This document shows, in pieces, positions 1 through 13,100 of a stretch of 64,000 bases of DNA; positions within the stretch are counted from its first letter, which is position 1, and each line of letters begins with the position of its first letter. Below the pieces are notes generated by a model that saw only the letters and a program-made list of their open reading frames with translations, had not been told where the DNA came from and did no database searches. Where the stretch lies: positions 506,583 through 570,582 of the forward strand of contig NW_006498435.1 of assembly GCF_000471905.2 (NCBI RefSeq). Direction: 5' to 3'. A program made the translations under genes and the position numbers. This stretch comes from Amborella trichopoda. Taxonomy: Eukaryota > Streptophyta > Magnoliopsida > Amborellales > Amborellaceae.

Positions 1-1533
1 GAACTCATTTCCCACCAAAAAAATAAAGAATTTTACATAAATAGCGGTTAAAAATGTGGAATTACCCCAAAGTCCAAATTTTGGCCCATGTTACTTCAAG
101 GACCTACTTGTTTGAGGTTTTTTTATTTTTTGTTTTATAAACAATTTAAAAATAAAAATTTCGAACCGCCCAAAACATGAAAAAGTTGATATATTTGGGT
201 GGAAGTCAAGCAATCGAACTGCCCAAATATGTGTTTAAATAATTGAAAACTCAAATTTCGTACCATCCAAAAACCAAAAAATTTAACATGTTTGGGTGGC
301 TCAAAAGTCTTAATTTTTAAACAACAAAAACTAAACATTCAAAATTGCCGAAATACATTAGTTTTTTGTGTTGTGGATTGTTCAAAAGACTTCTTAAACT
401 GCCCAAACACATGTTTTAAACACTTCAATAAACACTTCAATATTTAAACTCAAATCTCCCAAATTATCAATTGTATCGTGTTTTGGGTAGCATGAAAGTT
501 ACACTTTCAAACTAAAGTTAAACAAGAATAAAAGATTAAGATCCAAAGAACGAAAATATCAAACTAAAGTTAAACAAAAATAAAAGATTAAGATCCAAAA
601 AACAAAAATCTCAATGTAATATGGTTTGATCATGTGGTCATACATTTTTTTCAGTTCCTATAGGATGTACATTTCTCTTTCAGTTTCTCAAAGGACATAA
701 GTAAGTCGATTCAATCACCCAATGTTGTTTTTTATTACAATTGTTGTAAGTAAAATCAATTTGGTCCTTGAGATTCCAAACCCAGTGATAATATATTATA
801 AGTGTGAGGGCTTTAAACATTCAATGTGGAAACTAACCCCACTTAAAAAGGAATAAAAGGTGTGGGTTCAACTACAAGTTTTACAAACCCGACCAGTTAT
901 TTTTTCAAGTCAGATAGGATCCAAATACGTTATGTCTAAACCCTCTCCCACTTAAAAAAAACACAAGTGGGCATATACAATTACCCAGTATCCGACCTGC
1001 CTCCCAGTTGAAGGAAAAGACCTTGGTTGGGACGTTGAGCATCCGAACTAGGAACAATTTGGGAATAAGAAAAATATGCGTTTTGCAGATTATAAAAAAT
1101 ATGAATCCTTGTCTTAAATATCTATCTTATAAAGGGTTTTTATCTGTAAAATCTCCGTTACATTAGACACGAGATGTACGTGTTGAGAGAGAGAGAGAGA
1201 GATCACTTTAGGAGTCTATCTGATAATCTGTGCAAACAAACAGAAACATAAATGATAAGGAAATCAAAAGACAATATAAGGAGTTTTGAATTCGCAAGCA
1301 GGGTTTCGCACGCACCCCATGAACTCATAAATATGGTGATCCTTGTCTAAACTCCAAGAAAAAGAGAGAAATGTCTGTCCTAATCCCTCACTTCAACATA
1401 GCACAGAGGACCATTCTATAACACCCGCAAACCCCAAATGAAAGAAGAAAGAGAAAATGTCATGTAGCTTACAAGGATTGGACATTCCATTCTTCTGCAC
1501 ACTTTCTAAAAGCAACATAGGATTGAATCTTCC
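1..1533. other. Intergenic DNA downstream of the VAP4-type gene
   Basis: No coding region is recognised. The DNA is AT-rich. Positions 140-420 repeat short words on both strands (CCGCCCAAA, TTTGGGTGG and variants), which looks like an old fold-back repeat. A (GA)n microsatellite sits at 1185-1202. The gene's 3' UTR must lie here, but I cannot fix the poly(A) site. Confidence 0.5.
509..612. repeat. 52-bp tandem duplication
   Basis: Two adjacent copies of a 52-bp unit beginning AAACTAAAGTTAAAC, at 509-560 and 561-612. They differ at a few positions. No coding meaning is seen. Confidence 0.85.
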
Positions 1534-3248
1534 CTATTTGACTGCCGATCCTTTAAACTCATCACCTGAATCACCTGCTTCACCTTGTTGTTGAGCCAGA
1601 TACCTCTCCCTTCTCTCTTTCTGCTCTAGTACATAGATACACACACGTCTTAGATTGCAACCTGGGTTTTATGGTTGCCTCTAGTTTCTTATTCTATATA
1701 CACTCAATCGCACAAGGAAAAATGGGACAAGGAATAGTTTGAGGTTGAACTTACCCATTCATCAATCACGAGACCTTCACCGACTTGGCGAGGTGCAGCT
1801 GTGTCTTCTTCTGCAGGTGGAGGTTTCTTGCGTGCCTCGGCAGCTGCTTCTGCATCCGCTAACTGATTCTTTAATTTCTCCAATTCCTAGTACACGGCCA
1901 AGTTATAAGGAAATCTTATTCAACTCTCTCTCTGTCTCTCTGTGCACACACACACACACAAAAGACGTGCATATACTAGCATGCTTATGCACGAGCAGAG
2001 AGTGCGAGAGCCAACTGTTTAAAGTTATAGATCTTATAAATGAAGCATTTGGTAACTTCAGTAAACAACACAGATTGAGGCACATTTTTTAAGCTAAAAA
2101 TTTGACAGGCCACTTAATAGTATTTTTGGTTTTTGGAGGAGACTTCGGGGGGGGGGAGGACGAGAGAGAGACAGATCATACTCGACAAGGTGCATCTGGA
2201 TCTAGAAATATGACTTTTAAGATCTGCTCCACTGAGACAGCATCTCGTTGCTCATCAAACTGCACAAAATGAACGCTCATCAGCATGTGCTTTTACTCAT
2301 CTAAACAGACAGTACATGTGCATCCATAATTTTATACAAGACCACATTGCAATGAAAAACACTTTTAAGGAAAAACCAAATCATCATTATAGGAACAAGA
2401 ACGGGTTTGACAGTTAGAAGTTAGAAATTCAATGCCCAACCAGAAAGAAAACGCATGCACAAATGGTAAACATAAAAGTACAAGGGCAAGTATCTTCTAG
2501 AAATTAAGTTCTTTCAGATTTTTGGAAATTAGACCCATGAATGCTGAGAGAGAGAGAGAGACCAGCTCCACGGTGAACTCCATGCCTTCTTTAATCTTCA
2601 TACTGACAATTTTGAACTTATCCTTGCTCTTCTTATCCTGCTTCTCAGATTCTTCTGGAGGCTCAACAAATTTGAAAACTACAAAAATATTTACCAGTGA
2701 ATCATTAAATTATCATATTATACTTTAACTGCGCATTTCACCCACCCAAAAAATGATTGCCTCTTCTAATGTAATCAACGAATAAAAAAAAAAAATAATT
2801 GAAGTCATAACTTTGTAACAGCAATAATCCTCTTGGAAATTAAATGGAGCCATTTAATTGCAGGAAGGATCTGAAACTTTCCTTCAAAAGTAACCCAAGT
2901 AGAGTCCACCTCAAAAATTCCACTAGAAGAGGTTGTTTTGATGCCCAAATATCCTCAAATTGATCATCTTGACATCAAGATGCATAGACATGAAAAAAAA
3001 ATGGATTTCAAGTTTTGGAAATAGTACATCTTCTAACGCATTTTTGGACCGTCAATTTCAAGATTTTCAAGTACTCATAGATCTGCTCAATCTACAGTGT
3101 TTTTGAAGCTTTAAATATTATAATTAACGATGAAAATATATTTTAAGGCTATCACAAAGATTTCTAGTATTGAAACCACATTTCTCAACACTATTTGAAG
3201 GATCACCTACTTTGATTGTTTAGAGCCTCAGTCTATACAAACCGCACC

Positions 3249-3284
<36 letters not shown>

Positions 3285-3754
3285 GGAAGATGTTAGGGTG
3301 AGCCCACTAACCCACAAAAAAAAATGAGCCCAACGACCCAAATTGAATCTGGGTGGATCTGACGATCACCGATGTCCGGTAGTGTTTGAATTTTATTTTT
3401 TTTTCTACAAATCCAAATCACTTGAAATTTGGAGCATGTGTACATAAAAAATAGATGAATATTCGAAAAATATCAAAAAAATATTTTACATGAAATAAAT
3501 TGACCAAAATACCCCTGAAAAGTTTCAGGGGTATTTTGGTCAATTTGTTTTCTCAAATTATTTTTTTATATTTTTATTAGGTGCCGCTTGATGAGAAGAA
3601 CACACGCTTAAAATTTCAAGTGATTTGTATTTGTAAAAAAAATATAAATTCAAATACTACTAGACATCTGTGAATATTCAGATCGGCCTAGATTCAATCT
3701 GGGCTGTTGGGCTCATTTTTTCTTGTGAGCTATTGGGCTCACCCAAGCTTTTTC

Positions 3755-3788
<34 letters not shown>

Positions 3789-4435
3789 TTTGTTTTTTTT
3801 TTTATGCAGGAAGGCATATACTTCTATCTTCTAACTTGCTAACCTACATGCCCTTTTTTTCTATATCAAGCAAAGGCATGACCTTATCCACATCTTACAG
3901 TGTCTTATATTCCAAAGAACTTAACAGCTTTTGTTCAACTATGAGGGTATGTGCACACCAGACATGCATCTTTGCATGTGTAAGCATATTAGGCATGTTC
4001 GTGCTCCACGGCGATTACACACAATTGCAGATAACTGCCATACCAGACTTTCTATGCAGCAATGGTCCATTGCACATATTTTTCTGGAGGCAAATATGGT
4101 TGCTGAAGCACTAGCTAAGAGTGCATCTGTTGGCCCTAGTGCTACTGTGTGCAGCCGTAGACCACCAGATTTTCTTTCTCCTCATTTTACTACTTGATCT
4201 GGTGCAAATGCCCTATTACAAGGTTGTACGTTAATCGTTCTTCTTTTTACATCTTTTAATGAAAAATCAGGTAGGGGGCCTTCTCCCCCACTGACTAACC
4301 CAAAAAAAAAAGGCATATCAGGCATGCATCATTGAAAGGATTTCTATTGCTCCAAGAAAGTGTCACCTCAAGCCATAATGGTTTGCCATGATGCCATAAA
4401 TTTATTTGAACTATGGCTATGAATTCCCTCATGCA

Positions 4436-4471
<36 letters not shown>

Positions 4472-7400
4472 CATACCAGTGGCTATTATGGATTCCCTTG
4501 GAGTAAGCATGGCACTAGGGGGCCTCATGTAGCAGCTCTTCGGAGCAGTAGTCTGAAACTGCAATTTTAAAATCCTACATTCAAGCTCCACACTTTTCAA
4601 CTCAAATAGAACTTTTTTTTTAAGGATATCTGGGATTCATTGATAATAGTCATTAACAGCTTATATATATCATGTTCACGTAAAGACCGTAAAGTCAATA
4701 GAAACCAGAACTGAGAACAGGATAACAAAAAATGAAATAGCACAATGAAAATTCCATGAGACAACGTCATTCTACCAGCTCCCTTGGGGAAAGGACACCA
4801 GCATCCAAACTTGTCTCAAAATTTAATGAGGATAACAACAAATGCTGAAATACAAATTTCCAGAGCATCCTCCAGAATGTCTGGTGAAGAAGTTATGGAA
4901 AAGAGACCACCAAGAAGGTAAGGCTTCCAATGAGAGCTCTGGCCACACCTCTGAAAATTACAGAACCTGAAATGGCTAAAAAAAGACAGCAATAAATGAA
5001 CAATGATGATGTGGAAGAGGCAGGCCACACAGCCCACACAAATAGGGCTGGGATTACCAAGTGTCTCAATCAAAGTTCCCCCAAGGCGGAGTTCACCATT
5101 AATAACTATTCTCCACTGGCAAGCCAATTTTAACGACCAAACTTCCATGAACCCTACCTGACCATAGCCTAGGAAATCACCCAAGACTTGATATGCTCCT
5201 TGAGCACATTATACCAACAGCGAGTGCCACTCAAACTTCACTTCTTCGAATTTAACCCACAAAATTGGGTAAAGGGAACAAATTTAAAAGGACTCTCTAG
5301 AAAACAAAGGCCCGAAATAACAACCTGCCCCCAACACCAGAGAAACAAATGAAGTCGTGAAGATCTAGGAGTTGCCAAAAAAAAAATTCAAGCAGAAAAA
5401 ATCCATTTTTTTCTATCCGATGCTGACAGACAATCACAATGTTAGCCATCCAGCTACATCCAATGTGACAAGCAGAAAATCTACATTTAACAAACTTTAA
5501 TTAGCAATTAATTAGTAAAACCTCAAGGATGACACCAGAGTGCTGCAATCAGTTGCTTGCCAAAATCTTCAAGGACTGCTATCCATTTCAAGGCCAAAAC
5601 ATGAGAACGCACCAATCAGATTGCTCTAAGAGTGGATGTCTAAGAGAAACAAGGCTGATGGCACTAAGCATCATCTTGCAACAGTTAGATAGAAACTCCA
5701 GGATAACGGTCTTGTACCAACCCAAAGTCTAATCAGCCTATCAATTCCCATGCTTGGAAAGGACTATCAATAATTCACTAAACATGCAACATATATCTCC
5801 AGTCCAATCATCGTCAATCATGTCCTTCCTAAACCTTGGGCACCACACGACCTACCCCTCTGTTACAAGATCTAAAAAACCAAGAGAATTCACCCTAACT
5901 TGGACTAATGATCTCCAGTAATCCACCCAATTTACAGCAAAACTCTCATATTTCATTGCCACGCGTGTACTACTCATCTTTGGGCACCATACTGTATTAC
6001 CATGATACCATCTACTTTTTAGAGTCATAAACCTAGACACCAGAATCAATAATAAAACTCGCCAAACTCAAGAAAAACCTGAGCCCCCATACTTGTATGG
6101 AACATCAACCCCAAATCTAACTCTCTTACAATACCCAAACGTAAACTTCAGCAACCTTCTTAAACTTACAAACTACTAATCAATTCCTCATCAAGTCAAA
6201 ACATCCAATAAGATGTACCAACTTTCATAATTCCCCATGCTAACTTCAGAATACTTCCAGTGCCCACTCAAACCCCAACGAACGCACATTCTAATCCACA
6301 AGTCTCCAGCCCCAGCCTATTAACAAGACTCCTAAGTGGTCATGAGACCTCAAAGCCCCAACTCAAAAACCTCCCCTTGTCTTGCACACTTCTTCCAACT
6401 TAATTAATGAAATTTATACCCCTTACTGATTAGCAAGAGTGGCTTTAGTAGATCAGCCTACTGCAGATCCAAATTGCTGGTCCCTAACTCTACCTAGTCC
6501 TGCAGACACAAAAAGGAGCGTAGAGTTACCCACAAAGCAAGAATTCAACCCTATTACCTCTAGGATGTCAGCCACCTCCATCGATACATGTTACTCAACT
6601 CCAAAGCTAATAATCAAATTACTGTGAAGGTTAATGCTCTACCCGAGCAAAACTCCAAAAGTATCTCGACCCCATCAAGAAGACATTATCTTACGTATTT
6701 TGGCATTCATAGAATTCCACGGTACCATACACCTATACCTCAGATATGAGAGGAGAAGCCCTTCAGCATTCCCATCATGTAGCAGCTTCATCGGAGTATT
6801 TCTTTGAATGGTTCACCAACATTGTCACTAAAACTTTCACAATAACAGGGAACATAAGCATGGGGAAGGGATATAATAGTAAAGGATCTCAAGGACAGGT
6901 CGCTACGGTACACTAAGGAATGTTAAAAAAAAATGCAACATCCATTGACCCATTATCTCATCGTCTCCATTTAGACCTAAAATCCGTCCTAGTAGTCAAA
7001 TCATTGTTAAGGGAACCATAGGTCGAGGGTGTCGTTCCCGCTCCGGAACCTCGATCCCACGGTTCCTCCTAGGCATCTCGAATTTTCATCTTTGGGACCT
7101 CGCTCCCAAAATCTTGGGATCTCACTCCCGAAATTTTAGAATCTCGCTCCCAAAGTTTTGGTACCTTGTTCCAAAAAATTTGGTATCCCGCTCCTAAATT
7201 ACGGAGATCACGTTCCAACTATTAGCGGATTCCAGTACTATTGTGAAATAGATCCCTGCTCCCATCAACTATGATCCAAGGTTTTGATAATGTATAATCT
7301 TGAAAATCAAATATGTGGAATCTATATTAAAAAAACCGACGAATCCAATTCTATATAAAAATAGATCTCTAAATCCATCAACCATGGTCCAAGGTTTTGA

Positions 7401-10120
7401 TACATTAATTAAAAATCATAAGTTTTATGATGTTAAAAATTTAAAATCTAAACTATTATTCTTAATTTGTATAAAACAATCCATTATTCATAATTTGTTT
7501 ATATTGACCCATTATTTTATTGGATTCTTAATTTACTCTTAATTTGTATAAAATCCAGTGATTGCATTCCATTATTCTTAATTTGTCTATATTGACCCAT
7601 TATTTTATTAAATTCTTGATTTAAACTAGCCATAATGTAGAGTAGAGTGACCCGGACGTACAGGCCTTGGTAATAAAGCACTCTGACGAACCTCATCATC
7701 TGCATCAAAGCAGTCGCTTAACGCTTCTAATACCCTAACATCATCCTCGAGATGGTCATCATCAAGGTGATATTCCCAACCTTTGTACTTCTTTGCATAG
7801 TCTGATCGCAATCTACTTAACAACCTATCATTGTAGTGGACATAAACCAATGACTCGGAGCATTGAGCATTTAATTTGTTCCGCTTAACACTGTAGATGT
7901 ATGCTTGTGTGCAAGCCCATTTATTGGGCGTGTTCCCGAGGCAAGCATCTCAGAGAATTGGTAAGTGTTCTAAAGTGTCAAAGGAAGAAAGGGAGACTTT
8001 GAAGCAAGAAGAGGAGGAGGCAGTTAGGTTGTATGGGAAGGCAAAAAAGCAAAAAACTGCATTCTCTCCTGATACCTCCTTATTCCTCACGAAATCATGA
8101 TCCACGAAAAAGGGCAAAAATTCTCATATGTTTAATGCACATGAGAGACAAGAAGTTGATGCTACAGTAGCACGCTTTTTCTATGCTCATGGCATTCCAT
8201 TCAACGTCGCCAATGACCCTAGATTTCATGAAATGGTATATGCTATAAATAATGGGCCAAAAGGCTATATGCTTCCTAAATATGATAAGATTAGGACATC
8301 TTTGTTGGATAAGGAGAGGAGCATAATTGAGAGGGCACTGGCTCCCTTACGGAACAATTGGACGACTTATGGAGTTTGAAGTTGTATCAGATGGATGGAG
8401 CAATGTAAAAAATGAGCCTTTGATTAATGTTTTAGCTGTTTCTGAGAAGAAGGCAATGTCCCTCAATGGACATGATTGCTCTTCCATTGAGAAGACTAGT
8501 CAAAAGATCGCTGATATTCTTTTGAAGATGATAGACTATATTGGACCCTACAATGTATTTCAAGTGGTTACCGATAATGCTGCAAATTGCAGAGGTGCAA
8601 GGACAATTATCGAACGTCGCCATCCCCACATTTTTTGGTCTGGATGCTTAGCACACATTATGAGCCTCCTCATGAAAGACATCGTTAACAAAAATAAGAC
8701 GAACCCAGCTTTTAGTTTTGTGCAGAGTCACTACCAGAATGCTAAGAAAGTGGTAAAATATATTCGCAATCACACTAAGTGTCTATATATATTTAGGACT
8801 TTTTAAAAACTTGAAGTCCTTAAGGTTAAGAAGACCAGATTTGGGTTCCATTACATAATGTTGAGGCGTCTTATGGAAGTGAGGGTTGCTTTGACATCCT
8901 TGGTTTTAAGCGAAGAGTGGGAGGGTCTCTGACCGGGTTGTAGGAGATACTGATCATACCGACGTGGGCCATATAATTATGGATGATAATTTTTGGTCAA
9001 CGAACAAGACATTTTGCGATTTACCAGACCAATATGAAAGATGATGAAGTTCACTGACATTGACTTGGTTGTGATAAGGGATGAATACGAACGCATGGAT
9101 ACAATGTTGTGTGAAATTACAGTGGCCATTTATGATGATCCTATTTTGAACCAAAAAGTGCATAAGTTAGTTGTTGATAGATGGGATCGAACCAATCTTC
9201 CATTGCATTCTTTGGCATATGTTTTAAGTCCAAAGTATCACTCTTGGGAATGGTTAACTATGCCAACTCCTGGTGGGGAGAAGAGGCTAAAGCCGCACCA
9301 CGATAAAGAAGTATCAGTGTCTTATCTGGCTGCACTTGAGAGGTTGTACCTAGACGAGAATGAGAGGGGTAGAATACGATAGCATATCAGTGATTTTGTA
9401 AGTAATAAAGGAGTTTTTTCACTCCCAACATCTATTTTTGACAGAGGAACAATGTCAGCTGTTTTGTGGTGGGATCTATATGGTGGTGGGGTTCCTGAAT
9501 TGTATTCACTAGCTGTTAAGGTGTTTCAGAGTGTCTACTCGTCATGCGCTGAGAGGTGTTGGAGTACATATAGTTACATTCACAGAGTTAAGCGGAACAA
9601 CTTAAATGCTCAACGTTCGGAGTCAATGGCATGTCCACTACAATGACAGGTTGTTAAGTAGATTGCGATCAAACTATGCGGAAAAGTACAAAGGTTAAGA
9701 TTATCACCCTAATGATGACCACCTCTAGGATGATGTTAGGGCATTAGAAGCGATAAGCGACCGCCTTGATACAGATGATGAGGCTCATCAGAGTGTTTTA
9801 TTACCAAGGCCTGTACGTCCCACTATATTTTTAAGCCATGATATAAGTATGGCATGCACCAATCCCTCTGAGCCCACGGCAACCCAAAATCCTATTCCTC
9901 CAACTCAAGGGTCATCTTCTTCGATTGTAGATTCCTCCACTTTCATTGTTTCGCAAAGGTTGGCTCTCCGAAGAGGCAAAAGGACAAGATGAGTCTCTCT
10001 CTCTCTCTNNNNNNNNNNNNNNNNNNNNACGTACTTACGTTACTTACGTTACGTTACGTTACGTACGTACGTACGTACGTACGTACGTACGGAACGAACG
10101 TAACGTAACGACGTACGTAC

Positions 10121-10185
<65 letters not shown>

Positions 10186-13100
10186 TAAAAGAGCTTACTG
10201 AGCATTTTATAGCTTGAAATTAAAACATATATTTCCATCTCACTTCCAATAGTATTCATAATTGTGAGTTATCTTAAAACTCTACAACAAGAACGATGGC
10301 AAGTGGCTTACAACTTTCTTTTTTTTTGAATCAATGGGGTCACTCTAGTCTACATTATGCCTAGTTCAAATCAAGAATCTAATAAAATAATGAGTCAATA
10401 TAGACAAATTAAGAATAATGGACTGAAATCACTGGATTTTATACAAATTAAGAATAAATCAAGAATCCAATAAAATAATGGGTCATTATAAACAAATTAT
10501 GAATAATGGACTGGATTTTATACAAATTAAGAATAATGGTTTAGATTTAAAATTTTAACATCATAAAACTTATGATTTTTAATTAATGTATCAAAACCTT
10601 CTACCATGGTTGATGGATTTAGGGATATATTTTTAAATGGAACTAAATTCGTTGGTTTTTTTAAAGTAAATTCCACATATATAGATCCCAAGATTATACA
10701 TTATCAAAACCTTGAATCATAGTTGATGGGAGCGGGGATCTATTTCGCAATAGTACTGGAATCCCCTAATAGTTGGAACGTTATCCCTATAATTTGGGAG
10801 CGAGATATCAAATTATTTGAAAGGAGATACCAAACCTTTGGGAGCGAGATTCTAAAATTTTGGGAGCGAGATCCCAAGATTTTGGGAGCGAGGTCCCAAA
10901 AATGAAAATTCAAGATCCTTATGAGATCCCTAAGAAGAACTGTGGGATCGAGGCTCCGAAGCGGAAATGGCACCCTCAACCCACGGTTCCCTTAACTATG
11001 GGTGAAATAGCCCATCTACCTTAGCCTCACCGTCTTTGAACCTTCTCGCTAGAGTATGACCACAAAATATATACTACAATTGAAAGATAGTCCATCCAAA
11101 CCTTGTTTTTGATTGGTAAGATTCCACCCAAACTTGATTGTCGAGACAGTTCAAAAAGGATCACATAGTTACAACACAAATATGATTTTCTCTTGTCATC
11201 CGGAATTTTGGGAAGAAAGAACAAGTTTGAAACTCCTCATATGGTTTTTTCACCATTATACTTCCTCTTGTCTTGGTACATCACTAAAGTCCCACTTCAA
11301 GAACACTTCTAGTGTTCTTCTCTCATTAAGTCATCATTCTTTCTTACCCCCAACCTGGATAAATTGATCCAAGAACCAAGCATTCAACTGACTAACATAT
11401 CAAAATGTCCACTACATTTTCACAACATACTGAGGATAAAAGTGGGGGTTGATCTAACACCTATCTATGGAGCCTGGGTAGCAAATGAGAAGTGATGATC
11501 ATTCAATCTCAAGAACAGCCTAGTAATCATAGGATTCTCTTGAACAAAAAGTCCAAGTATATCTGGATTCTGAAAACTGACGCATGCTAATTGTGATACT
11601 ACCTCAAACCTTCTCAAGAGACAACTAAATGACATTAAAATCCTTATTCTATAAATCAAAGGCAATCTCATAAAAAAGCCCTTGACCCAGCCTGTTCCAT
11701 CAATAATCGTCCCTTTAGGGAAGAAAACTGGACAGATTTGGTCATCCGTCATCTACATATGATGATAGCCAAATAACAGAAATGGAGAAGAACATCATTT
11801 ATCAGATTGTCAGATTATTTAAGGCAATAGCACTCTTATGCCTGAAACAAAGGCAATTCCTAGCCAACAATTTTGTTTTTGATAATATTAACTTTGTATT
11901 GCTATAAAAGAAGAGAGAGTACATCTGTTGGGGGGGAAGGGAAACCGAGACGACCCATGAGAAGAATGTCTCCATCAAAAAAATTTCCAGGAGCTCTAAC
12001 AAATGTTTCCTGGTTACAAAAAATTGTATAGGCAAAAAATGGGGCTCATAAGTTACAGTGTGAAGAAAGAGCCTAACTACAGTCCTTGAACCCTAAGTGA
12101 TCCAAAGCAAAAAAACAGATGGACTGGTCGGAATCTTCCACATATAGGAGCGCTCCGTCTTTAGCAAGCAGATCGGCGAGCTCGTTCGACGTCCGCCAGA
12201 TATGCTTCCAAAAGACATTGATATCCCTGCAAATATAGTAAATTTCATCAAAAATCTTGGAGAGGTACCAAGGGGGTGAAGAGATTCGTGCTGCCCATGT
12301 TTTGAGCATCTCCTTCTACCATCAGGGTTTGGCCACATGAAGGGTTAAATCCTTTCACGCCCATCAGAAGAGCCAAAGCTTCTGCTAACTGGGAGTTTCC
12401 ATGGCCCACAAATAATCCTGTTGTAATCTCGAAACACCCCTCTTGCTCCTGATGGGCCTGGGTTACACAACGAACAACCATCAAAATTGAATTTGATAGT
12501 ATTTTCGGGAGGGGCCTGCCAAATGCGAGGCCTCTGGTTTTTGAGAGGTTGAAGGTGTAAGATATGTTCCCAGTGGTTGAGGAAAGCATTAGGGGGGATC
12601 CCGGCAAAGTCCTTCTGGGTAGAGGCCCAAAAGGTTACTAAAGTAGTAATCTTATGAAAAAACGCAGGTACCTCTTTTTTTTACCATGGAAGACCCTCGC
12701 GTTTCTTTCTAGCCAAATGGTTCATATGGTAGCAGTGATTGTTGCCTTTCAAAGGATTCTGCCTGTCCTAGGCCAGTGGCTGCCTGAACAGGAGCAGATA
12801 AGGTCCTTTACCGAAGGTGCGAGGGCACAATGAAAGCTGAATTGTTGAAGGACAAGACTCCACAGTTCAAAAGCCTGGTTACAGTGTAGAAACAAATGAG
12901 GATTCGACTCCTCCTCTTTCAAGCACATGGGGCATCTGTTGGGAAGCTGGGGCCTCTTTTTTGGAGCCAGTCTACTGTGAGGGCCCGTTGGCAGCAGGCT
13001 ACCCAGTTAAAGGTTTGGACTTTTGGAGGAGCAATGGAGGACCATACTTTGGAAGTAGCCGAAATGGGGTTAAGTGGGTAAGTTGGTGGTTGAGTAAGTT

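Larger units (their letters stand above)
7006..10996 (+). mobile_element. Fold-back hAT element with ~0.9-kb inverted arms
   Basis: The two ends are inverted copies: GTTAAGGGAACC at the left, GGTTCCCTTAAC at the right. The left arm is about 7006-7898. The right arm matches it in two blocks, about 9590-9820 and 10336-10996. A decayed hAT transposase lies between. The inverted arm includes the 3' coding end of the transposase, so the left end is an inverted duplicate of the right end rather than a normal short terminal repeat. No 8-bp target duplication is visible. The block lies in VAP4 intron 2. Confidence 0.8.
9590..10996 (+). repeat. Right arm of the hAT fold-back
   Basis: It contains the transposase 3' end, a 515-bp stretch absent from the left arm (9821-10335, including the assembly gap), then a close inverted match of the left arm to GGTTCCCTTAAC. 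Between about 10820 and 10900 the word GGGAGCGAG occurs three times at roughly 20-25-bp spacing. Sub-terminal repeats of this kind are known transposase-binding sites in hAT elements. Confidence 0.8.

Noticed and set aside
3707..4197. Plus-strand frames of 135 and 88 codons
   Set aside because: They cover a MITE end, a TA repeat and a LINE tail; no host gene is indicated.
4816..5184. 122-codon minus frame in VAP4 intron 2
   Set aside because: No family recognised, no splice context, and nearby frames are full of stops. It may be retroelement debris, but I cannot support a call.
7006..10996. TTAA at both edges of the hAT fold-back read as a piggyBac-type duplication
   Set aside because: TTAA is palindromic and is part of the inverted arms; the encoded transposase is hAT, not piggyBac.
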